Below the pieces are notes generated by a model. That model made no database searches, was not told the DNA's origin, and saw only the letters and a list, made by a program, of their open reading frames with translations. A stretch of DNA of 64,000 nucleotides, taken from assembly GCA_015680685.1 (NCBI GenBank), contig MNCI01029550.1, positions 912,367-976,366 on the forward strand, in the 5' to 3' direction. The stretch's first letter is position 1. Every line of letters begins with the position of its first letter. Source of the stretch: Gnetum montanum. Its lineage: Eukaryota > Streptophyta > Gnetopsida > Gnetales > Gnetaceae. This document shows, piece after piece, positions 22,582 to 33,568 of the stretch. The translations under genes were made by a program, and so were the position numbers.

Positions 22582-23445
22582 TGATAAATCATGATTGTGT
22601 CAACCTCGATATCAGATACCCAATATCAAGGCTCCAATATCAGATACGCGTGTCCCAAGATGCAATGTTGGACATTTGATATTGTCTCCTCCATGCTAGC
22701 CTATAAATATAACACTTAGGTGCACAGTTGGAAGATAGTTTTTGATAGCTTTTCTTAGATTTTTGATTTCAAGTTTTGTTATTCCCAATGCATGCCTGCA
22801 ATGTGATGTTTGTGATTGTACAACATTCTTATTCGAGTGTGACATACTTGGACATGTTACATGACTAGAAATAAAGACTGACATTACCTCCATCATTGTA
22901 GCATCTGCTTAGATTTATTATTGATTCAATGATCTAATTATTTACTATTTTCTTTAGTTAATGTTTCTATTTATTGCTATTTACTATTCCTATCATTAAG
23001 CGGAATGAGTATGACTTAATAACAAGTGCTTAAGTGTAATTACTTGGTAACCCAATAGTGTATTGTTTGGCAAGCCCAGTGACATATGCTTGGTAATCCC
23101 AGTGGAAGTTATCTAAAGTCCAAGGTGTGTACGGACAATTGGGGATGGATACTCATTGTATGTAGGCTAGTTTAGATCTTATTTTCCATTATTCATTAGC
23201 TTAATTAATTAATCTCTTTATCATTACTAGGAGCAACATAAGGTTAGATGATATCATCATATGCCTCACTTTGGACTAAACCATGCATGACAAAGCTTCC
23301 ACTAGTCCAAGTGGAAAGACAACGAATTGCAATCAAAGCATAACGATTTAGATGCACAACTAGTCCCATCCATGGAATTCAACTAGATCGTGCATGAATG
23401 CTTATGATTTGTATGGTTGGGCATAGGGGACCTCATCACTCATCA
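22582..23445 (+). repeat. 5' LTR of element D
   Basis: It begins TGATAAATC (TGATGAG in relatives) and ends CACTCATCA. U3 holds CGATATCAGATACCCAATATCA, the related word CCAATATCAGATAC, and TTTGATATTG. The TATA box lies at 22702-22709. R has AATAAAGACTGACATTACC as a probable polyadenylation region. The LTR is 864 bases, slightly longer than its 3' partner. Confidence 0.88.
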
Positions 23446-23465
23446 TTGGAACTATTGTTGAGGAT
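23446..23465 (+). promoter_or_regulatory. Primer-binding site of element D (tRNA-Asp type)
   Basis: TTGGAACTATTGTTGAGGAT follows the LTR directly. Plant tRNA-Asp would pair with TGGCGCCGTTGCCGGGGAT, and the differences are mostly C-to-T and G-to-A. Elements E (25532) and C (62944) keep closer versions. Confidence 0.7.
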
Positions 23466-23570
23466 GGTGCTAGTTATCTAAATTAGTTATATTATACACA
23501 AATGTTGTAAATGCATTGACCATATATCTTTTAGAAAATATTAAATCACACACATCATTAACCAAAAACA

Positions 23571-24660
23571 ATGTCTCTTTCACAAGGAAGCAATAATGCA
23601 TTGTATAATGAAAACATTCATTGGAAAACTAATGAGATATATGGTGAAGAAAATTGGAGTGACCGACTTCATGTAGGGGTTTCATATGTTCATGATCACC
23701 CTAATAACACTTGAAGACTACATTAACCTAAGGTAGACAAACCTAGGAAGGATAAAGTAAGTCCTGAACCAAGGAAGGCCTCAAGGCTTAAGACCTCCTT
23801 GAAATTGAGAAATGATAAATCAAGGGACCCTGGGGAACACCATAGAAGCCATGACAATCCTTCCAGTTCCTCATCTTCATCTTCCCCTTCAACATCTAGT
23901 TCTAATGAAGATGAACATAGGTATGGAAATAAATCTCAACTAAAGGATCGGAATAGAAACAAAAATTGAACGCACAAGAACACTCAAGGTCACCAACATG
24001 AACATAGGCAAAATCATCACCATTAACTAAATAGAAATTTTCCTCACAACATGACCAATGATGATGAACCCTTGTTGGCCACTAAGAGCCTGATGTAGAT
24101 CATAGAGATAGTTAAGATATCTTGCAAACATCACAAAGAGTGTCACCAACCTAGGCTTGATATAAATAATATTTCAAAATTTGCAAGAGGCTATGATTTG
24201 GACCCACAACATCACTTACAAGCCTTCCATGATGCATGTGCTTTCTACAACATTGAAAGTGGGTGGTAAAAGCTCAAGCTCTTTCCTAGGACACTGATTG
24301 ATTGAGCCAAAGTGTGGTATAGATTATTGAAACCGAATTTAATTTGATGGTGGTCCACAATGCTGGAACTCTTTAATGAGAAATACAAAACCTATGTGAG
24401 GGGGTCCAACCTGAGGAGATAGATCCAAGGATGGAGACAAGAACAACATGAACCCTTGGACATGGCTTTAGATAGATATTATTCCCTATTGAATAGATGC
24501 ACAACCCATGGTTTCTTTGAGGAAAGGCAAATTCTCCACCTCATAGATGGCCTTTGTAATGAAACAAGGGAGACTCTTTGGATGTATGCTTTAGGTCAAT
24601 TATATGAGCTACAAACCCATCAAATTCAAGATCTAATCAAGTGTGTTGCAAAAGAATAAG
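23571..24660 (+). pseudogene. gag: Element D: gag, N-terminal and capsid part
   Basis: The start MSLSQGSNNALYNENIHWKTNE matches the gag start of element C (MPLLQDYDNATLSEEIHWRTNK). A serine run encoded at about 23861-23910 precedes EDEHRYGNKS. The capsid part has GYDLDPQHHLQAFHDACAFYNIE, KLKLFPRTLI, VWYRLLKPN, STMLELFNEKY, HEPLDMALDRYYSLLNRC and LIDGLCNETRETLWMYA. There are several stops. The frame is broken at 24660 by the LTR of element E. Confidence 0.82.
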
Positions 24661-25531
24661 TGATGAGACACGATATTGCATGCACCGTGATATTGCGTAA
24701 GTGATATTGTGGCCGTCGTGATATCGTGGCCGTCGTGATATCGTGTCGTCCCCTACAATATCGCGTACACGATATCGTGGTCCGTCGCCAAATCTATAAA
24801 TAAGAGGTGGCACTCCCCTCATTTCCCATCCTAGGCTTAAAGTAGGAAAACTCTAGCAGTTTGATCACTCCAAAGATAGAATATTTTCCATGTGCTCGCA
24901 GTAGGAGTTCCCAAGTGAATAGATCTTTATTTGAGCAGCTTTGTACCTGAACGCAAGTTATGTACGGTAATAAAGATGAGCTTTGTGGATAAACCTTGTA
25001 GTTCATGGAATAGGATTTATTACCTATTATTTATTACCTACATTAGTGCGGCATGAGTACAACATGATTATGAGCATTGACAAATGTGGATGGCTAATCA
25101 AGGAATCAGCTGCTCATCGCGATTAGTCTCTCTCACCCTAAACTCCTAGAATACGGGATGAGTATGACTTGATTACGAGCATCTATGGATGTGTACAGCT
25201 AGTCAAGGAATTGGCTACTCATCACGTTTAGGCTAGTTAAGTGCCTCAGTACGACCACTTCGAGCACATGCATTACGTGTGGTTTTCCCAGTAATGATTA
25301 GCATTTGGTAGCCATAGTTGCATAGTTCAGGGTATGTACGGTAAGTGGGAACGGATGCTGACGCTAGTTAATTTAGACTTAGTCCTTAGTTAGAGTTAGT
25401 TAGCTTTCTCAACCCTTCGCTCTTAGCATAGAAGACATAAAACCATAAAAGACCATAAAAATCATATACCGGATCGCGAGTGCTACACTCGTTTCGTATG
25501 GTTGAGTGTAGGGGTACCTTGCCACTCATCA
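24661..25531 (+). repeat. LTR of truncated element E
   Basis: A complete LTR from TGATGAG to CTCATCA is inserted in the gag of D. U3 has three 17-base tandem units of the form GTGATATCGTGGCCGTC (24701-24751) plus further CGATATCGTG words. The TATA box is at 24795-24802. A primer-binding site follows, so this is a 5' LTR. No 3' LTR of E is present. Confidence 0.88.
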
Positions 25532-25550
25532 TTGGCACCATTGCCGAGGA
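25532..25550 (+). promoter_or_regulatory. Primer-binding site of element E (tRNA-Asp)
   Basis: TTGGCACCATTGCCGAGGA matches the site expected for plant tRNA-Asp (TGGCGCCGTTGCCGGGGA) at all but three positions, each a C-to-T or G-to-A change. Confidence 0.85.
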
Positions 25551-25672
25551 CTAAGTGTTTGTGTGCCATATAGAACATAAGGGATATCACTCACATCATT
25601 GTGAGGCTTAACAAACCTTCAGGTTAATCAAGATAAAAAATTATATAATGGTGAATTAGCACACCGATAAAA

Positions 25673-26295
25673 ATGCCTTCTTCTCATAAGAGCAACTCAC
25701 CACCTAAGGACCATACACGAGATAGTCGGCAACATAAAAAACATAACCAAAATCAGCCAAGTCCTAAACAATATAAGATGACATATACTCATTTCAATGA
25801 GTATATTCCAAATTTTACTTTTATTCTCCATCAAGACAAGCAGCTGCAGTGGAGAGATTTGCAAGGTAACATTGTGTTACCCCTAGATCAATCAATCTCT
25901 CACATGCTTTTCCGTGCCTTGGCTCAGATTGGCATGCAAGAACTATTTGCTGAATACGTTGCAGAAGATTTTGACATGAGGGATTATTATCCCACAGATG
26001 CCCAACGTATGAGAGACTTAAGGTAGGAGAGTCAACATGCATTATTGAAGGGCAAGGTCCCGCACGTCCTTAGTGAAATAGGAGATGAGGAACCCCTTAT
26101 CACAGGTTCTTTAACAAAGGATGTTCCCCCTCCTAACGATGGTGAGGAGGAAGGGTATCATAACCTACGATCAACGATACATATTCCTGGTTCTGATGCC
26201 CATGAACACCAACTATTCATAGAGGGAACAACCACTTATGCTAAGGACGGGCACTTAGATCGTCACCACGATCGGGGCTGTAGCAGCCGAAGAGA
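25673..26295 (+). pseudogene. gag: Element E: gag N-terminal region
   Basis: The frame opens MPSSHKSNSPPKDHTRDSRQ and contains FTFILHQDKQLQWRDLQGNIVLPLDQS, which matches the gag of element A (FTFILHQDEQLRWRHLEGNIVLPLDRS). It continues EYVAEDFDMRDYYPTDAQRMRDLR, then after a stop and shift (26045) HVLSEIGDEEPLITGS and DRHHDRGCSSRRD. The capsid core expected next is absent. The sequence jumps at 26295 to a late gag segment. Lineage A/E gag therefore has an N-terminal domain not seen in C and D. Confidence 0.78.
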
Positions 26296-27549
26296 TGACC
26301 TTTGTAATGAAACAATGGAGACTATTTAGATGTATGCTTTAGGTTAATTATATGAGCTACGAACCCATCAGATTCAAGAGCTAATCAAGTGTGTTGCAAA
26401 AGAAGAAGGAAAGATATGCAAATGGGAGAATGTTGAGAAATATCACTAGGACCCAACTCTTTAGTAGAAGTACGTCCATATCTATGCTAAGAAGGAAGAA
26501 GCTACTCTTGATAAGGTGGTCCCGTAATGAATCTTGCCAATACAGAAGTCTATTGATGAACTTGAAGAAAAGTTTAATAGGATGTTAGAATGGATATATG
26601 AAAATATTACAACTCTCATAGAGATGATTGAGGAGAAGATCTTGCAAAACAAACTAGGTGATCACAATAAACAAAGAATATAGAACCAAGAAACAGCTAG
26701 GAACACTTATCGACAAATAGGGAAAATTATTGAAGAATGTGAGGCTATGGACTCAACCATAGATGAAGATAATGGATATGACATCGACATATATGACCAT
26801 TTGAAGGACCATTGCCCAATCTTATTGCATCTACATGAGATTGTGTAGGCACATTATACCTAAAGTTTGTACAAAAACACATGCCCAGGAGATTTCCTCT
26901 TCCATGCAGTAATTATAGACAACCCCACAACCAATTGTACTATCCTAGGAAGACTTATTACACACCTAATACTATAATCAACCATAGTGACAACACCCAA
27001 AATCATTAGGGAGGCCACCACCAAACCAACCCTATCCTTTCCATCAGCTAACATAGTATGGATATTATGTTCAACATCTTGTTTCTCCAACTAGTTCTAT
27101 ATCCTCTACTTCAAATTGCCACTATCACTCTCTTGAGTACCATCAACACATGACATTTCGTAAAGGATCATCACCTCACACCTCTTACCATCCATCATAC
27201 CCTTGATATTTTCATACTTCACCTTCTCATATGCCACTATTGGTGACACATGAAGGTTTGGCACCATACTATCAACTAAAAAATACCACTTGTGCTATGA
27301 ATGTGCATAGAAATGTAGATGCCAATAGGTTCCCACCACAAACACCGAAACACACATTCTTTAGGAAAGGCCATAGGCAGAAGCAAAACACCCATGGACC
27401 ATCCACATCATTCGAGCTAGCACAATGCCAATCTGGCACAATGCCTCCCTTTTCACCACCATTGACCTCTGATCTTACACAAGGGCCACCATCCATTCTT
27501 ACTCCAATCCCAAACCCAAGTAATGAATCTAATAATGTGGGGAGATGAA
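26296..27549 (+). pseudogene. gag: Gag C-terminal part of D (with duplicated 115-bp segment)
   Basis: The first 115 bases (26296-26410) repeat 24545-24660 with about nine differences, encoding DLCNETMETI-MYALG-LYELRTH. Downstream come RMLEWIYENITTLIEMIEEKI and DNGYDIDIYDHLKDHCP. The latter is the degenerate counterpart of the zinc knuckle CEICQYDHPKGCCP in element A. A low-complexity Pro/His/Asn-rich tail ends at about 27549. No protease motif follows. Confidence 0.65.
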
Positions 27550-29160
27550 CAAATCCATGCATACTATATCATGATCAAGGGTGAAATCATGAGCTAGACA
27601 TTTATAATGTTAACACACCTCATACCCTGACCCATCATACATTTAACAATCAAGTATGTGACCAAAAATTTGTCTACCTAGCCACCGTAACAACCAAAGA
27701 AACCTAGTGGATTATGGAATGAATGGTTACCAATGTTTTATACATGCATGGATCATATCCATCTGCTTATTAATCCTTGTTATGGCCAAATGTTTAGTTG
27801 TGGGGGAAACCCCCCATTCTAATCTTCAAGATTCATAATTGTTTTTCATCTTTTTGTTTTATAATTTTTTTTATCATTTTCTTATTTCTTGATACAATTT
27901 TTCCTATTCCTTCCAACTTTTTATATTTGTTGTTTTCATTTTCTTTGTTATGTAATCTCTCTTGTGAATAAAATGATCATGTAGCCCATTAAGGTGATAT
28001 TTTCTCTATGTTGTAGAGTCATGAGGGACTGATTATTCAGATAGTGAGACCACGTCATCCACCCACTCATTCCATTAATAAGAGGTTCTTTCTCTAGTCA
28101 TAATGACATTCTTTTTTATTATGAGACTAAAAATAAAATTTTAATCATTGTACGTGAGTAAAAAAGTGAATAATCATGAGGGAATATGAAGGGTGCGACA
28201 TCAAGGGGATTTGTGGATTCTCTTTGGCCGCTTTTGTATGTTCTATCATGTTACTTTAGTTGTAATTATATCCTTGTAGATCTAATAAGAAATGGAAGCA
28301 AGAGTCACATAAAATGGCACTAAATAAATTCTTGAGGATGCCACTAGAAAGATATGTACCCATGCTTGAAGGTTGGCAACTTCTCAGAGCCAAGAAAAAA
28401 AAACAACAAAACATGTATGCCATAAATAAGCTCCTTCCTTGGATAAAACGTCAAGTGATGTTACTCCTTGTAACTATGATAGTCTTATAGTTGTTAGTTG
28501 AAGTGATGAAATGATGCAATGTCATTGAAATGTGGTTTGAACTTGGTTTGAATTTTGGAACGAAGGCCTAATGGTTATTTAACCATTAATACTACATAAG
28601 GATTCATTGTGCCTATGGTAAGACACCTTATGTCCCAATTTTTGTAATCCTTTCTATAGTGCAACTCATCTCATTGTTCATATGATCCTAACTTGTGGTT
28701 TTATGTAACATAGAGTTTTTATCTCAAATTGATGGTTTTAATGTAGAGTTTTATGGTATGCATTCCATTCAACCCCTTTAGTGCCTATGAACATTTTTAG
28801 GTGTGGTTACATAAGGGCATCATAGGCTAGAGCCTACTTTGGGAAGAACCCACTTTTGTAAATTTTGTAACTTGAACTTGTTTAACATAACCACATCATT
28901 CTTCACCTTCCACGCACTTAATTGTTAAAATTTGTAGTTTCCCTTATCATGTAATTGATCCATTTCACACCATTGATTTAATGCCCTTTTTTTGTATCTT
29001 CCAAAGCTTTAAATGTCGATAACTCCATCTTATATCACTTTTAGGTGCCTTCATTTGATTTCTTACTTACCATAGAACTATGAACCTAACCTTAAACCTC
29101 CCAACCAATCATATAGTTTTGTTTTCCATGCTCAGTTACCCCTTTTAATGCATAGTCTTG
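27550..29160 (+). other. Element D: post-gag spacer
   Basis: The stretch is non-coding. A G-tract with a mirrored C run, TGTGGGGGAAACCCCCCAT, lies at 27799-27817, at the place where relatives have a polypurine-like tract after gag or pol. The remainder resembles the other spacers: T-rich, then a region with 'ccacccactcattcc-ttaataa', then 'cctactttgggaagaacccactt' near 28830, which recurs at 5360, 48380 and 59760 (reversed). Confidence 0.6.
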
Positions 29161-29795
29161 GACCCCGATATAGACTACTCAATATCAGGTCGACCTCAAC
29201 ATTGGATACCTAATATTGGAACTTACAAAACCTATATATAGGACCCATATGGTATCCAAACTCCATTTTCATCATTTGTAGCTGGGGGAGTTCTTCAAAT
29301 TTTCTCTCACAACTAAGAGCTCTACACAACCACCTTCTACTTGCATTATTTGGCTCTCTATGGCTTTGATTTCCATGTTGTTTGACCCTATCTAAAATCA
29401 AAGTGTTCAAGTTAGTCATGGAGGGGTACTTGCATGAGAAACTTGTGCCAATTTTCCAAAATATGCTATCTCCTAGAGGATATTATAAGGGTAAGAGTGT
29501 TAGAAATCTTAAGTGTTATAATGAACAATCAATTGCATTAATGCTAGAAACATTAATTTCTCCATCCATGGGACCATAACCATCATTATAAGCCACACAT
29601 AAGGAAAAAGAAACCAACTGTGTAAGGTTATACAAGAAGATAAACACTTTTTGGGCATTTTTCTAATAATTTTTCTAACTTTGCAATCATATGAAATAAA
29701 GAGCCTAAGGAAACTAAGGTAACGAGTAAGGTATAAACTTCTTGATGATAAAAAAAATACAAATTTAGTAACATCCAATATTTGCTTGATTGTAG
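29160..29795 (+). promoter_or_regulatory. Element D: internal U3-like promoter and ORFX leader
   Basis: The words CCCCGATATAGACTACTCAATATCAGG (29163 onward) and TTGGATACCTAATATTGG echo the U3 of D's own LTR. A TATA box, CTATATATAGG, lies at 29232-29242. The leader contains a G-tract (GCTGGGGGAGTTC, about 29279). It also has GAGTAAGGTATAAAC, which is shared with the leader of element C, and it ends TTGATTGTAG|ATG at 29795/29796, a splice-acceptor-like junction. Promoter use and splicing are inferred, not shown. Confidence 0.6.
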
Positions 29796-32525
29796 ATGTT
29801 CCCAAAAAGAGGAGCACAAGGAGGTCCTTTGCAAGGAGTAGCCAAACACCCAAGGGATGGTAGGGACCAACAAGGCAAGCATGCGGAGCATAAGGAGAAG
29901 GAAGCCCAATTCTTTAGCATCTGTCAAGAGGCTTCTATTACTAGATAGTTGATCCAAGGAGAGGCCATAGAACCCTAAGTTCCTATGTAGGGACAACACC
30001 TCATGTTGTCTACAAAATGCCTTGAAGCCATTCAAGAAAAATCCATGTTGACCATGGTCATTGTGGAGATGAACTTTGGCCCATTCATGGCATTCACTTC
30101 TAAATTAGTTTGGATGTAACTTGAGGTATCACCCTTGTGGCTGATTCTTTCAGACAATGATAAGTGATATCTTAGAGAAACATATCAATTCTAGCACAAC
30201 AAAGAGGAAGGTACCACTATCAACATTTGTGGAGTTAATGTTTCATTCTTGTCAAAGAAATTGTCAAAGCTCTTAATCTACCAAATGAGGGGGCTAAGAT
30301 AGCCCATCTATCCATGAGATCTAACCTCGACACTACAAAACTATGGTTGAAGTAGGAATATGGTAAGGATGAAAAAACATATCATGAATTGACTTTGGAG
30401 GAGATGACCTACTTCAAGATAGGGACATATCACCTCTTCCCAACAAAAGGGCTCAAGAGGATCTCCATGTATGCAGCTAAGGGAAGTGCCATAATAATGG
30501 GTAAATACATAGCCAACCTTCCCCAGTTATACTACATAGAAATTCAAAGGCAATTTGAAAAGAAGAAGGTAGGGAAGCCAACACTTCCATTCCCTTGCCT
30601 CATATGGAAGTTGTGTAAGTGTGCTAGAATCCTAGGGTATATAAATGGCACCCCCATGAAGGCTTAGAATGCTTCCTTCACTAAATTTCTTAAACTAGAA
30701 ACTCTAAGGAAAGACTTTGATGAGGAGAAATAATTGGAAAAGGAAGTAGAACCTAAGAAAGAAGTAGAATAAGAGCCTGAACAGCATCACATGCCACAAG
30801 TTCCACATCTACCACCACAAGACTATAGGCTAGCAATGAGCCATTTACAAAAAATTGCTGAAACACTTAGCTGGGGAAGCAGAGAAGAATCTAGCCTCTT
30901 TAAAGTCATCAATGATGCCATATAGTCCAATGTTTCAGTAGATCCAACAAGGGGGTAGATCTCACTACAATCAAGAGGAGAATCCTAGTGGTCACATCAA
31001 ATCTCTAGTAATGCCACATTCTTCCAAGTGATGCTTGAAATAGGTGAAGATGCCACAATAGTGGTCATGCAACATCAAGATGTGGTGGGGGAAAAAAAGG
31101 TGATAAAAAATCACATTGAAGAGTCTTTCAATATGCCTGTTATTCCTTTAGTTAATTTGATGGGAACTAGAGATGTGCAAATACTTGCTAGGACTTCAAT
31201 GACTCCTATGGATCATGAGGACATATTAGACTAATTGCTATAGATGGGACAAGTAATGACCACCCTATTTGACATCCCCAATGATGTCACTACAACACAA
31301 TTAGATCTTATCTCCACCAAGGAAAAGTTGGTCATGGCTAAGGTTAGGGCAGAACATGCAGAAGTGGAAGTGCAACATTTGCAACAAGAGCTGGCTACCT
31401 TGAGAGCTTAAAGATGGGACCTTACCAAATTTATTACTCTTGGCCAAGTGGAGCTATTCAAAAAATAGTAGCTAAATAAGTTGATTGAGGAAAAAAATCT
31501 ACCAAGCAAGAAAAGAAGAAGGTAGTTTGGAATGCTTTTACTGCTGATGCACAATCCCACACCCACAAGAAGGCACTGACCGCCACTTAGGAGGAGAATA
31601 AAAAACTCATTGTAGAGAACTTAAGGTTAACCACCATTGAAAAATAAAAGAAAATTCTGGAAGAAAGTGTCCATCAGTTGAGAGAAAAATTGATGAGGAT
31701 TAACTAGGATATTAGTAGACTGGCTAGGAGAAATAGAATCCTCTTAATGGAGGAGGTCCGTGGCATTCAATAGAAGTCTGCAATTGAAATAAGTGCATGG
31801 TCGAATGAGGCCAATAAGCATAAGAAGTTGAAAGAACACTTTTGGGACCAAGTAGGCATGTACAAGTAGATAAATGAAAAAGAAATCCAGATGGCTAAAG
31901 CCCACATTAGGTCCATATTAACACAGAATACTGATTGGTAGCCAATTCTAGATAGTTATGCACTGGTCCATCAAGCGGAAGTGAAGAACAAAGACCTATA
32001 AATCAAGGATTTAAAATAATACATGGTGTTGGCTAACCTTAGATATGCCAAATTTACCATGTTAACTATAGGTTAGCCTAAAAGTGAGCTAGAGAAATAA
32101 GTAGCAACCACCTATGCATTATATGAGAAAAAGTTTGCAGATAGAAAAGCCACTTTGCAGAAACTCCATGTCACAAACTCAGAAATTTAGGTGGTTAAAG
32201 CTTGCTACTATGGACAAAAAGATGTCACTTCAGACCTAGCTAGGAGACTCACTATCATGAGTTCAAAGAAAAGGCTAGGGCATTTGAAGAGGAGTGACAG
32301 TAGCTTGTGGCCTAGTATGCAAAGTTCAAAAAAATGTTTCCATAGCTACCATGCCCTTAGAACGTATTAGCACCAACACACATCGGTTCAACAACTTGAA
32401 AAATATAGGATCCAAAGATGGAAGAAGAGAAGCCATAGATACTCCTCAACCGTTGCAAGTTTCAGAGGCTTGGTGACAAAGGGAAGTGACCAATGGAGGA
32501 GCCACTGCCTCTAGGAACTACATGA
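29796..32525 (+). pseudogene. Element D: ORFX (plant-transposon-protein-like domain + coiled coil)
   Basis: The span from ATG (29796) to TGA (32523-32525) is exactly 910 codons. Its start (MFPKRGAQGGP) aligns with that of element C (MASKRGQQEGS), and its end (PMEEPLPLGTT, then stop) matches C's PMEEPPPPGTT. The N-terminal third includes VIVEMNFGPFMAF, VSPLWLILS, YFKIGTYHLFPTKGLKRIS and TLPFPCLIWKLC, an arrangement that resembles the 'putative plant transposon protein' family. The C-terminal half is heptad-rich and coiled-coil-like, ending with YMVLANLRYAKFTML. Many stops are TAG where C has CAG. No signal peptide or membrane segment is visible. Function unknown. Confidence 0.7.
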
Positions 32526-32719
32526 GCTTCCTTGATTTTGTGTCTTGTAATATTGTGTCCAAATTTTTGTAAGACATCACTACAACATGTAAGAGTCCAT
32601 TTGTTTGTTTGTTTGTTTGAGTTAGTCAATAATTTCATACCTTCCCACCATTTTTTGTAAAGAACTTGTTCCTCATTTTGTTTAACTTGAGGATGAGTTT
32701 TCATTTAGTCATGGTGGTA
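32526..32719 (+). other. Element D: 3' UTR and degraded polypurine tract
   Basis: These 194 bases between the ORFX stop and the LTR match the pre-LTR segment of F and A ('gtcaataat-tcataccttccc'). The tract next to the LTR reads TCATGGTGGTA, where relatives have TCATGGGGGTA. Confidence 0.65.
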
Positions 32720-33563
32720 TGATGAGTCATGATCATGTCAACCCTAACATCGTCTCCTCCGTGCTAGCCTATAAATAAAACACTTGGATGTACGGTTGGG
32801 AGATAGTTTTTGTTATTAGTTTTTGATAGCTTTTCTTAGATTTTGAATTTCAAGTTCTGTTATTCCCAGTGCATGCCTGAAGTATGATGTTTGTGATTGT
32901 ACAACATCCTTATTCGAGTGTGATGTACTTGGACACGTTACATGATTAGAAATAAAGATAGAGATTACCTCCATCATTGCAACATCCATCCATGATTAGA
33001 AATAAAGATAGAGATTACCTCCATCATTGATTTATTATTAATTTAATTATATAATTATTTACTATTTTCTTTTGTTAATGTTTCTATTTATTGCTATTTA
33101 CTATTCCTATCATTAAGCAAAATGAGTACAACTTAATCACAAGCACTTAAGCGTAATTACTTGGTAATCCAATAGTGTATTATTTGGAAAAGCCAGTGAC
33201 GTATGCTTGGCAATCCTAGCGGTACTTATACGAAGTCTAAGGTGTGTACGAATGATTGGGGATGGATACTCATTGCACATATGCTAGTTTAGATCTTATT
33301 TTTCATTGTTTGTTAGCTTAATTAATTAATCTCTTTATTATCATTAGGAGTAGTATAGGGTTCGACGATATCATCATATGCCTTACTTTGGACTACATCA
33401 TACGTGACAAAGCTACCACTAGTCCAAGTGGGAAGACAACTAACTATGATCAGAGCATAACAATTTAGATGTACAATGAGTCTCATCCATGGAATTGAAC
33501 TAGATCGTGCATGAACGCTTGTGATTCATATGGTTGGACGTAGGGGTACCTTTCCACTCATCA
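32720..33563 (+). repeat. 3' LTR of element D
   Basis: TGATGAG to CTCATCA, paired with 22582-23445. Roughly 85 bases of U3 holding all GATATC words are missing compared with the 5' LTR. The TATA box remains (32770-32777). A 52-base-period tandem duplication of the AATAAAGATAGAGATTACC region lies around 32941-33030. The ATTTG duplication follows at 33564. Confidence 0.88.
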
Positions 33564-33568
33564 ATTTG

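Larger units (their letters stand above)
22582..33563 (+). mobile_element. Complete gypsy-type element D, gag + ORFX, no pol
   Basis: Two direct LTRs with matching ends are flanked by ATTTG duplications. In order inside lie a tRNA-Asp primer site, gag (interrupted by element E), a G-tract, a spacer, a U3-like internal promoter, a leader, ORFX and a 3' LTR. I find no protease, RT or integrase between gag and ORFX. Element C has the same layout, so the absence of pol is a shared structure and not random loss. The element must have moved with enzymes from a relative. Confidence 0.85.

Noticed and set aside
27272-27562. 96-codon minus-strand frame opposite the gag tail of D
   Set aside because: Antisense shadow of the low-complexity Pro/His-rich gag tail.
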